DNA from: Nitratidesulfovibrio termitidis HI1
GTDB lineage: Bacteria > Desulfobacterota > Desulfovibrionia > Desulfovibrionales > Desulfovibrionaceae
Assembly (NCBI RefSeq): GCF_000504305.1
Contig: NZ_KI632512.1
Location: 2,427,469 to 2,491,468 of the forward strand
DNA length: 64,000 nt
Direction: 5' to 3'
The position numbers were made by a program, and so were the translations under genes. The notes beneath the pieces were generated by a model that worked only from the letters and a program-made list of their open reading frames with translations, searched no databases and was not told the origin of the DNA. Each line of letters begins with the position of its first letter. Position 1 is the first letter of the stretch. Shown in pieces: positions 1 through 7,959 of the stretch.

Positions 1-209
1 TGCGGTGCTCCGTGGTATCGGTAGTCGACTTGAGCCCCGTCCATTTTCGGGGCCCCAAACCTCGACTGGTGGGCTGTTACGCACTCTTTAAAGGATAGCT
101 GCTTCTAAGCTAACCTTCCAGCTGTCTGGGGCTTGGGACACCCTTTAGTATTAACACTTAGTCGACATTTGGGGACCTTAACCACGGGCTGGGTTGTCCC
201 GGTCTCTTC
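1..209 (-). rRNA. Fragment of an archaeal-type 23S rRNA, domain II
   Basis: Read on the minus strand, this stretch matches large-subunit rRNA around the GTPase-associated centre. The segment TTAGCTTAGAAGCAGCTATC, then GCGTAACAGCCCACC, lies at about plus 70-115. Bacterial 23S has GCGTAATAGCTCAC here. The following GTCGAGGTTTGGGGC and CCGAAAATGGACGGGG are what I know from archaeal 23S rRNA (Haloarcula and methanogens). It is cut by the window edge and stops just before the flippase gene, so the 5' limit near 209 is approximate. No rRNA operon context follows. I infer a chimeric join of a sulfate reducer contig with archaeal sequence, not a functional gene. Confidence 0.85.
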
Positions 210-227
210 TTCCCCCACAGGATATCC

Positions 228-1754
228 ATGACCCAACAAACCCTTGCCAAACGATACGCGTTCAAGCTGCTGGCGAACGTGGCATCCATCCCGGTGTACC
301 TGACCATGGAGGCGGTACTGCCGCGCGCCCTGGGCCCCACGGGGTACGGCAACTACAGCTTTGCCACGAACATGTTCCAGCAGTTCGCGGGGTTCCTGGA
401 CATGGGCACCTCCACCTGCTTCTACAACGCGTTGTCGCGGCGACAGCAGGAATTCGGGCTGGTGTCGTTCTACGTGCGGGTGGCGGCGCTGGTGCTGGCC
501 ATCACCATGCTGTTCTCGCTGTCGGCGTTCGTGCCGGGCCTTGGGCAATGGCTGCTGCCGGACGTGCCCGCGTGGATCGTGCCGTTGGCGGCCCTGTGGG
601 CGTTTCTGACGTGGTGGGGCCGGGTGCTGCGATCCATGAACGACGCGCTGGGGGTGACGGTATCCAGCGAGATTTCGCGCACGGTGCTGAACCTGGTCAG
701 CGTGGGAGCGCTGCTGGCGCTGTTCCTGCTGGGCTGGCTGAACATGGGCACCCTGTTCGCGCATCAGTACGTGATGCTGATCGCGCTGGCGGTGGGCTAT
801 GCCATGGTGCTGCGCGGGTGCTGGCCCACGGTGACCTTCCGCATGCCGAAGGACGAACGGCGGGCCTACACACGAGAATTCGCGGACTACAGCACGCCGC
901 TGTTCGTACAGGCGCTGGCGTCCACAGTGTTTCTGGTGGCGGAACGCTGGCTGCTGCAAACCTTCAACGGCAGCGCGCAGCAGGGGTTCTTTGCCCTGTC
1001 GCAAAAGGTGGGCATGGCCTGCTTCCTGTTCGTATCGGCCATGACGCCGCTGGTCATGCGCGAGTTGTCCATTGCCTGGGGCAAGGGCGACCGGACGGAA
1101 ATGGGCAGGCTGATGGACCGCTTTGCGCCGCTGCTGTTCACCGTGGCGGGCTATTTTTCGTGCTTCACGGCCATGGAGGCCCCGGCGGTGGTGCGCATCT
1201 TCGGCGGGGCGGACTACGCGGCGGCCATCCTGCCGGTGCAGATCATGGCCCTGTACCCGGTGCACCAGGCCTACGGGCAGCTTGCCGGGTCAGTGTTCTA
1301 CGCCACGGGCCGCACCCGCACCATGCGCAACATGGCGGTGACGGAATACATACTGGGCTTCGGCCTGTCGTGGCTGCTGCTGGCACCGGCGGACAAGTTC
1401 GGCTTCGGCCTTGGTGCCATGGGCCTTGCGGTAAAGACGGTGCTGGTCCAGTTCCTGTCGGTCAATTTCATGCTGTGGATGAGTTCGCGGATCATCCCGC
1501 TGAACTACCTGCGCAACGTGGCGCATCAGGCGCTGTGCCTGGCCTTTCTGGGCGGTGCGGCGTGGGCCTGCCGCAGCCTGACCATTGCCACGGGGCTGGG
1601 GGATGCGCAGGACATCGTGCGCTTCTTCGTTTCCGGCGTGATCTATTCCGCACTGGTGGGCGGGGCGGTGCTGGCCGTGCCGCAACTGGTGGGCCTGACC
1701 AAGCAGGACCTGCGCGGGCTGGCCAAGCGGGCGCTGGGGCGGTTCAAGAGATAA
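228..1754 (+). CDS. Polysaccharide (O-antigen) flippase, Wzx/MATE-like membrane protein
   Basis: This is a 508-residue, very hydrophobic protein with a dozen or more predicted membrane helices spread over its whole length. The N-terminus carries the signature-like stretch LPRALGPTGYGNYSF at about residues 25-39, typical of the polysaccharide-biosynthesis/MATE flippase family, which turns lipid-linked oligosaccharides across the inner membrane. The ATG at 228 follows an AGGA box about seven bases upstream. The gene begins just inside the junction with foreign rRNA sequence, so its upstream operon partners are missing. A role in exporting the polysaccharide built by the genes after 4022 is inferred from proximity; an AT-rich island lies between them. 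Confidence 0.85.
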   Translation: MTQQTLAKRYAFKLLANVASIPVYLTMEAVLPRALGPTGYGNYSFATNMFQQFAGFLDMGTSTCFYNALSRRQQEFGLVSFYVRVAALVLAITMLFSLSAFVPGLGQWLLPDVPAWIVPLAALWAFLTWWGRVLRSMNDALGVTVSSEISRTVLNLVSVGALLALFLLGWLNMGTLFAHQYVMLIALAVGYAMVLRGCWPTVTFRMPKDERRAYTREFADYSTPLFVQALASTVFLVAERWLLQTFNGSAQQGFFALSQKVGMACFLFVSAMTPLVMRELSIAWGKGDRTEMGRLMDRFAPLLFTVAGYFSCFTAMEAPAVVRIFGGADYAAAILPVQIMALYPVHQAYGQLAGSVFYATGRTRTMRNMAVTEYILGFGLSWLLLAPADKFGFGLGAMGLAVKTVLVQFLSVNFMLWMSSRIIPLNYLRNVAHQALCLAFLGGAAWACRSLTIATGLGDAQDIVRFFVSGVIYSALVGGAVLAVPQLVGLTKQDLRGLAKRALGRFKR

Positions 1755-1827
1755 CGTAGTTTCCTTACTCCGAATAAAGCACTACACTGACCACACCTTT
1801 CTACATTTACCTATGTGAGATCTTCGT

Positions 1828-3057
1828 ATGATAAAAACATCACACGAGTTCAGAGACCCCATCCACACATTTATTCTTTGCTCATCTCTGGAAAGGAAAG
1901 CTATTGACTCTCCTCCTGTCCAAAGATTGCGACATATAACCCAACTCGCTACAACTTATTTGGTTTATCCAGGAACGACTCACAAACGTTTTGAGCACTC
2001 TTTAGGAACAATGCATATTGCGTCTGAAATTTTTGATATTCTTACCAAAGATGAACACATTTCTCTTCTCCCCAATGAAACACTCCAATCCATGCCTGAT
2101 TTACTCGATGACAAAGAATACTGGAGAAAAGTCCTACGCATGGCTGCCCTCCTTCATGATGTCGGGCATATGCCATTTTCCCATGGAGCAGAGGAATTGC
2201 TTCCCGATGGCTACAATCATGAAAGATTAACGTGGGATATTATTCACAGTGATCACCTATCGTCAATCTTTGACGATATGCACATCAAGCCTGTCCATGT
2301 TGCAAAAATTGCCATCGGGAAAAAGGAAGTTTCTGAATTCAGACCGGATGTAGAATTTACGACGTGGGAGAGCATCCTTTCAGAAATTGTCACAGGCGAA
2401 GTGTTTGGCGCGGACAGGATAGACTACCTCCTTCGAGATTCATACCACGCTGGAGTGCGGTATGGCTTTTTTGATTACAAACGCCTTATTAATTCATTAA
2501 GAATTCTCCAAGCACCACCAGAAGGCGAAGACGACGACGACCGCAGCTGGGCCCCAGCCATTGGAATTGAGCGAGGCGGCCTACACGTTGCCGCGTCCCT
2601 CCTGTGGGCAAGATATTCCATGTTTTCCCAAGTTTACTTCCACCACGTTCGCAGAGCGTATGATCTACATTTAAAAGAATTTATGCACGCCTTATTCCCC
2701 CAAGGCATTCCTGTAGAAATCAATGACTATCTAGCAATTGCCGACAACGAAATTCTTGTCGAACTGCGCAAAGCTGCGTATAATACTACCGCTACCGGAC
2801 ATGAGCCCGCAAAGCGGATTGAATCGCGCGGACACTTTCGTCTAGCGCACCAAGTCACTGCGGTCGAACTTAAGAAAAGCCCCGAAGCGCTTAAGCAAAT
2901 CTACGAAAAACCGCCAAAAAATTCGGTGCAGATTTCGTTAGAATGGACCCAGGCCAAAAACGCTCAAATGACGTTGATTTTCCCGTTCTCATTGATGACG
3001 AGCGAAGCACTATTTCCGCGCGAGCAGAACTGCCATCCATACGCCCTCCAGACGTAA
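1828..3057 (+). CDS. HD-domain phosphohydrolase (dGTPase/SAMHD1-like), probably frameshifted near its C-terminus
   Basis: The product as read has 409 residues. The metal-binding HD pattern is complete: His57 in RFEHS, His110-Asp111 in LLHDVGHMPFSH, and an Asp in GADRIDYLLRD near residue 196. This is the layout of dNTP triphosphohydrolase-like HD proteins, which cleave nucleotides; the actual substrate is unknown. The gene is AT-rich compared with every neighbour and so looks acquired. After codon 376 the reading frame seems wrong: the other frame (2943-3167) encodes a plausible conserved tail and ends in an ATGA overlap with the next gene. One extra A in the AAAAA run at 2955-2959 would join them. 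It forms a coupled pair with the YwgA-like gene. Confidence 0.8.
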   Translation: MIKTSHEFRDPIHTFILCSSLERKAIDSPPVQRLRHITQLATTYLVYPGTTHKRFEHSLGTMHIASEIFDILTKDEHISLLPNETLQSMPDLLDDKEYWRKVLRMAALLHDVGHMPFSHGAEELLPDGYNHERLTWDIIHSDHLSSIFDDMHIKPVHVAKIAIGKKEVSEFRPDVEFTTWESILSEIVTGEVFGADRIDYLLRDSYHAGVRYGFFDYKRLINSLRILQAPPEGEDDDDRSWAPAIGIERGGLHVAASLLWARYSMFSQVYFHHVRRAYDLHLKEFMHALFPQGIPVEINDYLAIADNEILVELRKAAYNTTATGHEPAKRIESRGHFRLAHQVTAVELKKSPEALKQIYEKPPKNSVQISLEWTQAKNAQMTLIFPFSLMTSEALFPREQNCHPYALQT

Positions 3058-3167
3058 GGAATCCGTACATTTTCGTGGCCCCGGAGAAACTCCGTGACGC
3101 TAAGAAATGGCTGAGAGAAAATCACGACCACCTTGTTGAGCCGTGGCTGCCGGAGGGAACCGCATGA
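2960..3167 (+). other. Out-of-frame C-terminal tail of the HD protein
   Basis: In the frame one base behind the HD gene, this stretch encodes NDVDFPVLIDDE, then RNPYIFVAPEKLRDAKKWL and a short acidic end, stopping at TGA 3165-3167. It has no plausible start of its own. It reads like the natural end of the HD protein, and its stop overlaps the next start as ATGA, the usual arrangement of translationally coupled genes. I take it as the displaced C-terminus. Whether the shift is a mutation, a homopolymer sequencing error or recoding cannot be told here; the site lacks a canonical slippery heptamer. Confidence 0.65.
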
Positions 3168-3694
3168 ACCAGTACCATCGCTACGCAATAACCTTGCAGC
3201 TAGCAAACAACCTTCGAGACCATCATAGCTGGTGCGGCGAAACTCATCTTCAAAAGTCCATGTATTTCCTTGAAGCTCTCGCAAAAGTACCAACAGAGTT
3301 TGGATTTACACTATATAAACATGGGCCATACTCCTTTTCATTTCATGACCTGATCAGCGAAATGAAAGATATGGACTTAATTGAGCCAGAATGCACCCCC
3401 CCTTATGGGCCACGATATAAAACAACGGAACGTGGCAAGGCTTTTCTCAACAAGTTCTCCGCAGATATTGAGGGCTGGAAAGACCTCATCGCAAAGACAG
3501 CGAGATGCCTCGGCGACAAAAAAGTTCAGGACCTTGAAAAGGTTGGCACAGCTCTCTTAATCGATATTGAAAAAAAGACCGAAGACATAGAAAGCCGCGC
3601 TACAAGACTGAGCGAATTAAAGCCGCATGTCCCACTTGAAGAAGCACGACGAGCCACACTAGAATACGAAAAAATAAAACAGTGCTTCATATAG
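3164..3694 (+). CDS. YwgA-like (SocA/Panacea-type fold) protein of unknown function
   Basis: The ATG at 3164 gives 176 residues. It overlaps the tail stop of the HD frame (ATGA) and follows GGAGGG by about six bases. A start at 3143 would be longer but has no ribosome site. The N-terminal half carries HLQKSMYFLEA followed by GFTLYKHGPYSFSFHDLI, the pattern I associate with the YwgA family and related domains found next to toxins and HD proteins. The C-terminal half (about 110-176) is charged and probably helical or coiled-coil. It is AT-rich like the HD gene. I recall the same two families being adjacent in Bacillus subtilis (ywfO-ywgA), which supports a conserved functional pair. The molecular role is not known. 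Confidence 0.6.
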   Translation: MNQYHRYAITLQLANNLRDHHSWCGETHLQKSMYFLEALAKVPTEFGFTLYKHGPYSFSFHDLISEMKDMDLIEPECTPPYGPRYKTTERGKAFLNKFSADIEGWKDLIAKTARCLGDKKVQDLEKVGTALLIDIEKKTEDIESRATRLSELKPHVPLEEARRATLEYEKIKQCFI

Positions 3695-3712
3695 ACTCCT
3701 CCAAAACAAAAC

Positions 3713-3740
3713 AAGGCCAGCCCCAGCGCTGGCCTTTAAT
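3713..3740 (+). terminator. Rho-independent terminator after the HD/YwgA pair
   Basis: A nine-base perfect stem (AAGGCCAGC and GCTGGCCTT) with a six-base loop is followed by a short T-rich stretch. It lies about 20 bases after the YwgA-like stop and closes the AT-rich island. The 280 bases from here to 4021 are GC-rich and show no gene. Confidence 0.75.
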
Positions 3741-4021
3741 ATTGCCTCATTAGGCCATATTGCACCCCGCATCATGCGCGGATATACTGCCACGGCCTGA
3801 AAAGCCCCCCTGCCAGGCCGCGTGGTGCGGTCACGCTCGGGGGCCACGGGACAACGGGCTACGGGGCGCGCCACCGGCCGCAACAGCAAGACCGGAACGC
3901 GACCTTACGCAACCTTGCCTAGCCTGGCCCGCGCGGTTTCCACATCATCGACGGACGCCACCGCGCCCGCCCCACACCATCCGGCGGCATTGCCGCCGCA
4001 CCGCACGCGAACGCAACCATC

Positions 4022-4801
4022 ATGATCACCGCACGCGACATTCGGGAAAAGATGCGCCGAGGCGAAGCCACCATCGGCACCTGGATGCAGATTCCTTCCA
4101 CCGACGTGGCCGAAATCCTTGGCCGGTCCGGCTACGACTGGGTGGCCGTGGACCTGGAACACGCCGCCTTCACCCGCAGCCAGTTGCCCGACGCCTTCCG
4201 GGCCATCGAGCTTGGCGGGGCCGCGCCCTTTGCCCGCGTGGCCGAGGCGACCCTGACCGACATCAAGGCGGCGCTGGATTCCGGCGCACGGGGCCTGATC
4301 TTTCCCATGATCGAAACCCGCGAGCAACTGGACGCGGCCATCGGCTGGGCGCTGTACCCCCGCACCGACGGTCCTTCCGGCGTGCGCGGCGTGGGCTACT
4401 GCCGGGCCAACCTGTTCGGTCGCGAGTTCACGCCCTATGTGAACGAAACCGCCCGCGACACCCTGTTCGTGGCGCAGATCGAGCACATCCGCGCTGTGGA
4501 CAACCTGGACGCCATCCTGTCCCACCCGCGCCTGGATGCCATCATGGTGGGGCCGTACGACCTTTCCGGCTCCATGGGGCTTACCGCGCAGTTCGACCAC
4601 CCGGACTTTCTCGCCGCGCTGGACCGCATCGCCGCCGCCGCACGCGCCCACGACGTGCCCATGGGCCTGCACATCGTGCAGCCCGACACGGCGGACCTTG
4701 CGCGCCGCATCGGCGAGGGCTACCGATTCATCGCGTGGTGCATCGATGCGGTGTTTTTGTACCGCAATTGTACCTGTCCGCCTGCGGGCGGCGCGGCGTA
4801 G
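4022..4801 (+). CDS. HpcH/HpaI-family class II aldolase
   Basis: This 259-residue protein is close to the usual 250-270 of the family, which joins or splits pyruvate and an aldehyde in a divalent-metal-dependent reaction. Family features are visible in order: GTWMQIPSTDVAEILGRSG at the N-terminus, DWVAVDLEHA with the metal-proximal acidic residues, ARGLIFPMIETREQL in the middle and IMVGPYDLSGSMG late in the chain. No strong ribosome site precedes ATG 4022, so the start could shift slightly. It heads a run of sugar genes, including an SDR, a CMP-sugar synthetase and a HAD phosphatase. I infer it makes or cleaves a 2-keto-3-deoxy sugar acid for surface polysaccharide rather than acting in aromatic degradation. 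The substrate is unproven. Confidence 0.8.
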   Translation: MITARDIREKMRRGEATIGTWMQIPSTDVAEILGRSGYDWVAVDLEHAAFTRSQLPDAFRAIELGGAAPFARVAEATLTDIKAALDSGARGLIFPMIETREQLDAAIGWALYPRTDGPSGVRGVGYCRANLFGREFTPYVNETARDTLFVAQIEHIRAVDNLDAILSHPRLDAIMVGPYDLSGSMGLTAQFDHPDFLAALDRIAAAARAHDVPMGLHIVQPDTADLARRIGEGYRFIAWCIDAVFLYRNCTCPPAGGAA

Positions 4802-4972
4802 TCCGGCACATGACTTGTCCTTTCTCTGACTGAAAGACAGGACACTCCGGGCCACGGCCCGACGCACAACATCAGCAATCGAATCCATACGGCCCGCGCC
4901 GCGCCCCTGATGCGCAGCGGACCACCCCGCCCACGGGCGGCATGGGGCACAGCCCCGAAGGGATGCAGCACA

Positions 4973-5887
4973 ATGAAGATCACCTTTTTCGGCGGGGCCG
5001 GGTTCCTCGGCTCCCACGTCTGCGACAAGCTTTCCGACGCCGGGCACGAGGTCACCATCGTGGACTTGCGGCTCTCGCCCTACCTGCGCAGCGACCAGCG
5101 CATGGTGGTCGGCAACGTCCTTGACGAGGCCGCCGTGGACGCCGCCGTGGCCGGTGCCGACGCAGTGTTCAACTTCGCGGGCATCGCCGACATCGGCGAA
5201 GCCAACCGCAAGCCCGTGGACACCGCGCGCATCAACGTGCTGGGCAACGTCATCCTGCTGGAAGCCTGCCGCAAGGCCAAGGTTGCCCGCTACGTGTTCG
5301 CCAGTTCGTTGTACGTGTACGGCAAGTCCGGCGGGTTCTACCGGTGCAGCAAGCAGTCGTGCGAACTGTACATCGAAAACTATCAGGCCATGCACGGGCT
5401 GGACTACACCATCCTGCGCTACGGCTCGCTGTACGGACCCCGCGCCGACCGCCGCAACGCCATCAACCGCTTCGTGGCAGAGGCGCTGGAAACCGGGGCC
5501 ATCACCTACTACGGCAGCGCCACCGCCCTGCGTGAGTACATCCACGTAGAAGACGCCGCCCTGTGCACCGTGGAAGTGCTGCAACCGGAATACGCCAACG
5601 AGAACATCGTGCTCACCGGCAACCAGCCCATGCGCGTGGGCGACCTGTTCAAGATGATTGGCGAAATGCTGGGCAAGGACCTGAACGTGGTCTACCAGCA
5701 CGACCCCAACAGCGGCCACTACCAGGTCACGCCCTATGCCTTCATGCCCAAGGTGGGCAAGAAACTGGTGCCCAACCTGACCACCGACCTCGGCCAGGGC
5801 GTGCTGCGCGTGATGGAAGAAGTGCACCGCGAACTGCACCCCGACATGCACGACGTGGGCGGCTACCTGCTGCCCCGCGAAGAGTAG
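4973..5887 (+). CDS. NAD-dependent sugar epimerase/dehydratase (extended SDR)
   Basis: This is a 304-residue protein. The nucleotide-binding glycine motif GGAGFLGSHV lies at residues 7-16 and the catalytic YxxxK is FYRCSK, with the partner Ser in ASSLYVYG. ATG 4973 is preferred because AGGGA lies nine bases upstream and the Rossmann strand begins directly after it; the upstream in-frame extension looks like shadow sequence. Extended SDRs of this size act on nucleotide sugars, usually by 4-epimerisation or 4,6-dehydration. It lies 170 bases after the aldolase and is followed by a 590-base repeat-rich gap, then the CMP-sugar synthetase. Its substrate cannot be read from sequence. Confidence 0.85.
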   Translation: MKITFFGGAGFLGSHVCDKLSDAGHEVTIVDLRLSPYLRSDQRMVVGNVLDEAAVDAAVAGADAVFNFAGIADIGEANRKPVDTARINVLGNVILLEACRKAKVARYVFASSLYVYGKSGGFYRCSKQSCELYIENYQAMHGLDYTILRYGSLYGPRADRRNAINRFVAEALETGAITYYGSATALREYIHVEDAALCTVEVLQPEYANENIVLTGNQPMRVGDLFKMIGEMLGKDLNVVYQHDPNSGHYQVTPYAFMPKVGKKLVPNLTTDLGQGVLRVMEEVHRELHPDMHDVGGYLLPREE

Positions 5888-5920
5888 GGCACGGACAGGA
5901 AGATTTTGGGGAAAAGAACT

Positions 5921-6018
5921 TTCGGGGAGGGGACCTTTTGCGGCAGCCGTTAGGTAAGCGCGAAGCGCGAACCTTACGGATGGCGACCGCAACGCGTAAA
6001 AAGGTCTCCCTCCCCGAA
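5921..6018. repeat. Family A palindromic repeat, full copy 1
   Basis: Outer inverted arms (GGGGAGGGGACCTTTT and its near-complement AAAAAGGTCTCCCTCCCC) enclose a core GCGGCAGCCGTTAGG...CCTTACGGATGGCG that is itself palindromic around AAGCGCGAAGCGCGAA. The same core recurs at 11761-11854 with different but still complementary outer arms. It begins about 35 bases after the epimerase stop, so it may also act as a transcript end. Confidence 0.75.
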
Positions 6019-6030
6019 CCCCGCGTTGCT

Positions 6031-6074
6031 GTCCTCATCCGTAATGCTCGAAGACTCGCATAACGGCTGAGGCT
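6031..6074. repeat. Family A repeat core, inverted copy
   Basis: The segment ATCCGTAATGCTCGAAGACT followed by CGCATAACGGCTG is the reverse complement of the family A core and forms a hairpin CCGT-ATGC / GCAT-ACGG. An identical core is at 17791-17822. It follows copy 1 directly, so this gap is a mosaic of repeats. Confidence 0.7.
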
Positions 6075-6170
6075 CCCCCCAAAATTTTTCATTAGGCCAG
6101 ACACAGAGCAGATTGCCTGCACGCCGCTACATAACGCGTATTCTGTCTCCGGTTTTCCGCCTTTCTCCAG

Positions 6171-6290
6171 TGCCTTTCTTCCTTATACCCCGCAGCGGTC
6201 TTCCGCTGCGGGAGGCTGGTGCGGGGACGATGCAAGGAATTACGAGTTTCGTCGCCGGGCAAGGCGGCTTGGCATTTTTGAGCGGAGCAT
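6171..6290. repeat. Family B intergenic repeat, copy 1
   Basis: About 115 bases, starting GCCTTTCTTCCTTATACCCC and containing the strong hairpin CCGCAGCGG-TCTT-CCGCTGCGG, recur almost unchanged at 57089-57205. The shared segment also includes GATGCAAGGAATTACGAGTT and the GGCCGGGCAAGGCGG motif. No open reading frame in it looks real. Confidence 0.75.
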
Positions 6291-6345
6291 ACTCCTGTAT
6301 GTGAGCATCAAAAATACCAAGCCAACGCCGCCCGACGGCGAAAGA
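6246..6345. repeat. Long imperfect hairpin with ~45-base arms
   Basis: The left arm (TTTCGTCGCCGGGC, then GGCTTGGCATTTTTGAGC) is complementary to the right arm (GCATCAAAAATACCAAGCC, then GCCCGACGGCGAAA). The loop is about ten bases around TCCTGTATG. It overlaps the end of the family B copy and precedes the CMP-sugar synthetase gene by about 135 bases. It could be a terminator-like RNA structure or the tip of a palindromic element. Confidence 0.65.
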
Positions 6346-6479
6346 CGGATTCTGCAAGCAGCGTATCCGCAGTACCCTGAGCGCCACTCCACCAACACAA
6401 CAGGCCGGGCCTTTCCCCCGCCTTTACACCGACCCCAACCCGACATTTCCCGGCGCACCGCGCCGCCAAAGGAGCAGCC

Positions 6480-7250
6480 ATGAACATCGTCGCCATCATC
6501 CCCGCCCGCATGGGCTCCAGCCGCTTTCCGGGCAAGCCCATGGCCGACATCCACGGCGTGCCCATGGTGGGCCACGTCACCATCCGCACGGCCATGAGCC
6601 CCACCCTGTCCGCCACCTACGTGGCCACCTGCGACCAGGAAATCTACGACTACGCCGAAGGCGCGGGCCTTAAGGCCGTCATGACCGGCGACCACCACGT
6701 GCGCTGCACCACCCGAACCGCCGAAGCCCTGCTGAAGATCGAGGCCGCCACCGGCAAGCGCGTGGACATCGTGGTCATGGTGCAGGGCGACGAGCCCATG
6801 GTCACCCCCGACATGATCGACGCCGCCATCGCCCCCATGCTGGCCGACCCCGCCATCAACGTCACCAACCTGATGGCCCGCATGGAAACCGTGGAAGAAT
6901 TCGGAGACCCCAACGAAGTCAAGGTAGTGGTGGACCTGAATTCCGACGCCCTGTACTTCTCGCGCGAGGCGGTGCCTTCGCGCAAGAAGGGCGTCACCGA
7001 CGTGCCCATGCAGAAGCAGGTGTGCATCATTCCCTTCCGCCGCGACTACCTGCTGAAGTTCAACGACATGCAGGAAACCCCGCTGGAAATCATCGAATCC
7101 GTGGACATGATGCGCATCCTCGAACACGGCGAAAAGGTCCGCATGGTGCCCACGGACAAGCGCACCCTCAGCGTGGACACCCCCGAAGACCTCGCCCGCG
7201 TGGTGGACATGATGGCCGAGGACACCCTGCGCCTCGTCTACACGAAGTAA
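6480..7250 (+). CDS. CMP-sugar synthetase, KdsB-like (3-deoxy-manno-octulosonate cytidylyltransferase family)
   Basis: This 256-residue protein has the KdsB hallmark IIPARMGSSRFPGKPM at residues 6-21, where the Arg/Lys residues bind CTP, and VMVQGDEPMVTPDMI near residue 100, whose Asp coordinates magnesium. The family transfers CMP to the anomeric carbon of a 2-keto-3-deoxy sugar acid. ATG 6480 follows an ideal AAGGAG. The location, between an HpcH aldolase, a HAD phosphatase and a 2-hydroxyacid dehydrogenase and away from lipid A/KDO genes, suggests a paralogue activating a different keto sugar for surface glycan, not the housekeeping KdsB. That is inference. Confidence 0.82.
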   Translation: MNIVAIIPARMGSSRFPGKPMADIHGVPMVGHVTIRTAMSPTLSATYVATCDQEIYDYAEGAGLKAVMTGDHHVRCTTRTAEALLKIEAATGKRVDIVVMVQGDEPMVTPDMIDAAIAPMLADPAINVTNLMARMETVEEFGDPNEVKVVVDLNSDALYFSREAVPSRKKGVTDVPMQKQVCIIPFRRDYLLKFNDMQETPLEIIESVDMMRILEHGEKVRMVPTDKRTLSVDTPEDLARVVDMMAEDTLRLVYTK

Positions 7251-7260
7251 CGGAGCCCCC

Positions 7261-7863
7261 ATGCGCGCACGCCTTGCCGCCATTGCCGAGGAACTCTGGC
7301 TGTTCCTGTTCGCGTGGATACCCACCGTCATCGGGGTGGGCGCGCGTCTTGTCGCGTGGCGGCCACTGTTCCGACACTGCGGTCGGGCACGCTTCGGCCA
7401 GTCGCTGACCATGCAGGGTTGCCGCAACATCTCGCTGGCCGACGGCGTGCGCATCGGCAAGGGCTGCCACCTGTACGCCCGCACCGGCGCGCTGGAGATG
7501 GGCGAAAGCGCGGCCCTGAACATCAACGTGGTGGTGGACGCCGACGGCGGGCACATCCGCATGGGCGCCCACGTCACGGTGGGTCCCGGCACGGTCATCC
7601 GCGCGGCCAACCACAATTTCGACCGCACCGACGTGCCCATCATGTTCCAGGGCCACGAGTACGGCGAGGTGACCATAGAGGACGACGTGTGGATTGCGGC
7701 CAACTGCACCATCACCCCCGGCGTGCATATCGGACGCGGGGCGGTGGTGGGGGCCGGGGCCGTGGTGACGAAAGACGTGGAGCCGTACATCGTGGTGGGC
7801 GGCGTGCCCGCAAGGCCGCTGCGCAAGCGCGGCGCGCACACTGCCGCCCCGCAGGATGCCTAG
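7261..7863 (+). CDS. Left-handed beta-helix (hexapeptide) acyltransferase
   Basis: A 200-residue protein. Repeating hexapeptides with aliphatic first positions run from about residue 45 to 180 (for example VTIEDDVWIAANCTITPG and VHIGRGAVVGAGAVV), ending in the conserved VVGGVPARPLRKR. NHNFDRTDVPI gives the usual active-site His. The family O- or N-acetylates sugars using acetyl-CoA as a cytoplasmic trimer. A hydrophobic stretch at the N-terminus (LWLFLFAWIPTVIGVGARLV) may anchor it to the membrane. The start follows the previous stop by ten bases with GGAG in between, so the two are co-translated. The acceptor is probably the sugar made by this cluster. Confidence 0.85.
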   Translation: MRARLAAIAEELWLFLFAWIPTVIGVGARLVAWRPLFRHCGRARFGQSLTMQGCRNISLADGVRIGKGCHLYARTGALEMGESAALNINVVVDADGGHIRMGAHVTVGPGTVIRAANHNFDRTDVPIMFQGHEYGEVTIEDDVWIAANCTITPGVHIGRGAVVGAGAVVTKDVEPYIVVGGVPARPLRKRGAHTAAPQDA

Positions 7864-7959
7864 CCGCACGCGCGGGGCGACAACCGGAACGCAACGACAC
7901 GCGCGACATACCGCGCGACATGCCGAGGGGCCATGCCCCAACGCGAAGGATAACGAATC

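Noticed and set aside
1-209. Horizontal transfer of archaeal rRNA into the chromosome
   Set aside because: A partial rRNA piece right at the sequence end, with no operon or mobile element, is better explained as a chimeric assembly.
105-1265. Long minus-strand open frame of 386 codons across the flippase gene
   Set aside because: It is rich in His, Arg and Gln with no hydrophobic core, as expected of an antisense shadow of a high-GC gene. The plus-strand flippase explains the region.
2953-2960. Programmed -1 frameshifting in the HD gene
   Set aside because: The site is C AAA AAC with five A residues, not the A AAA AAC heptamer, and I saw no strong downstream stem. Indel is simpler.
3905-5992. 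695-codon minus-strand frame opposite the aldolase and epimerase
   Set aside because: It has shadow-type composition and crosses two well-supported genes and an intergenic gap. No family motif is visible.
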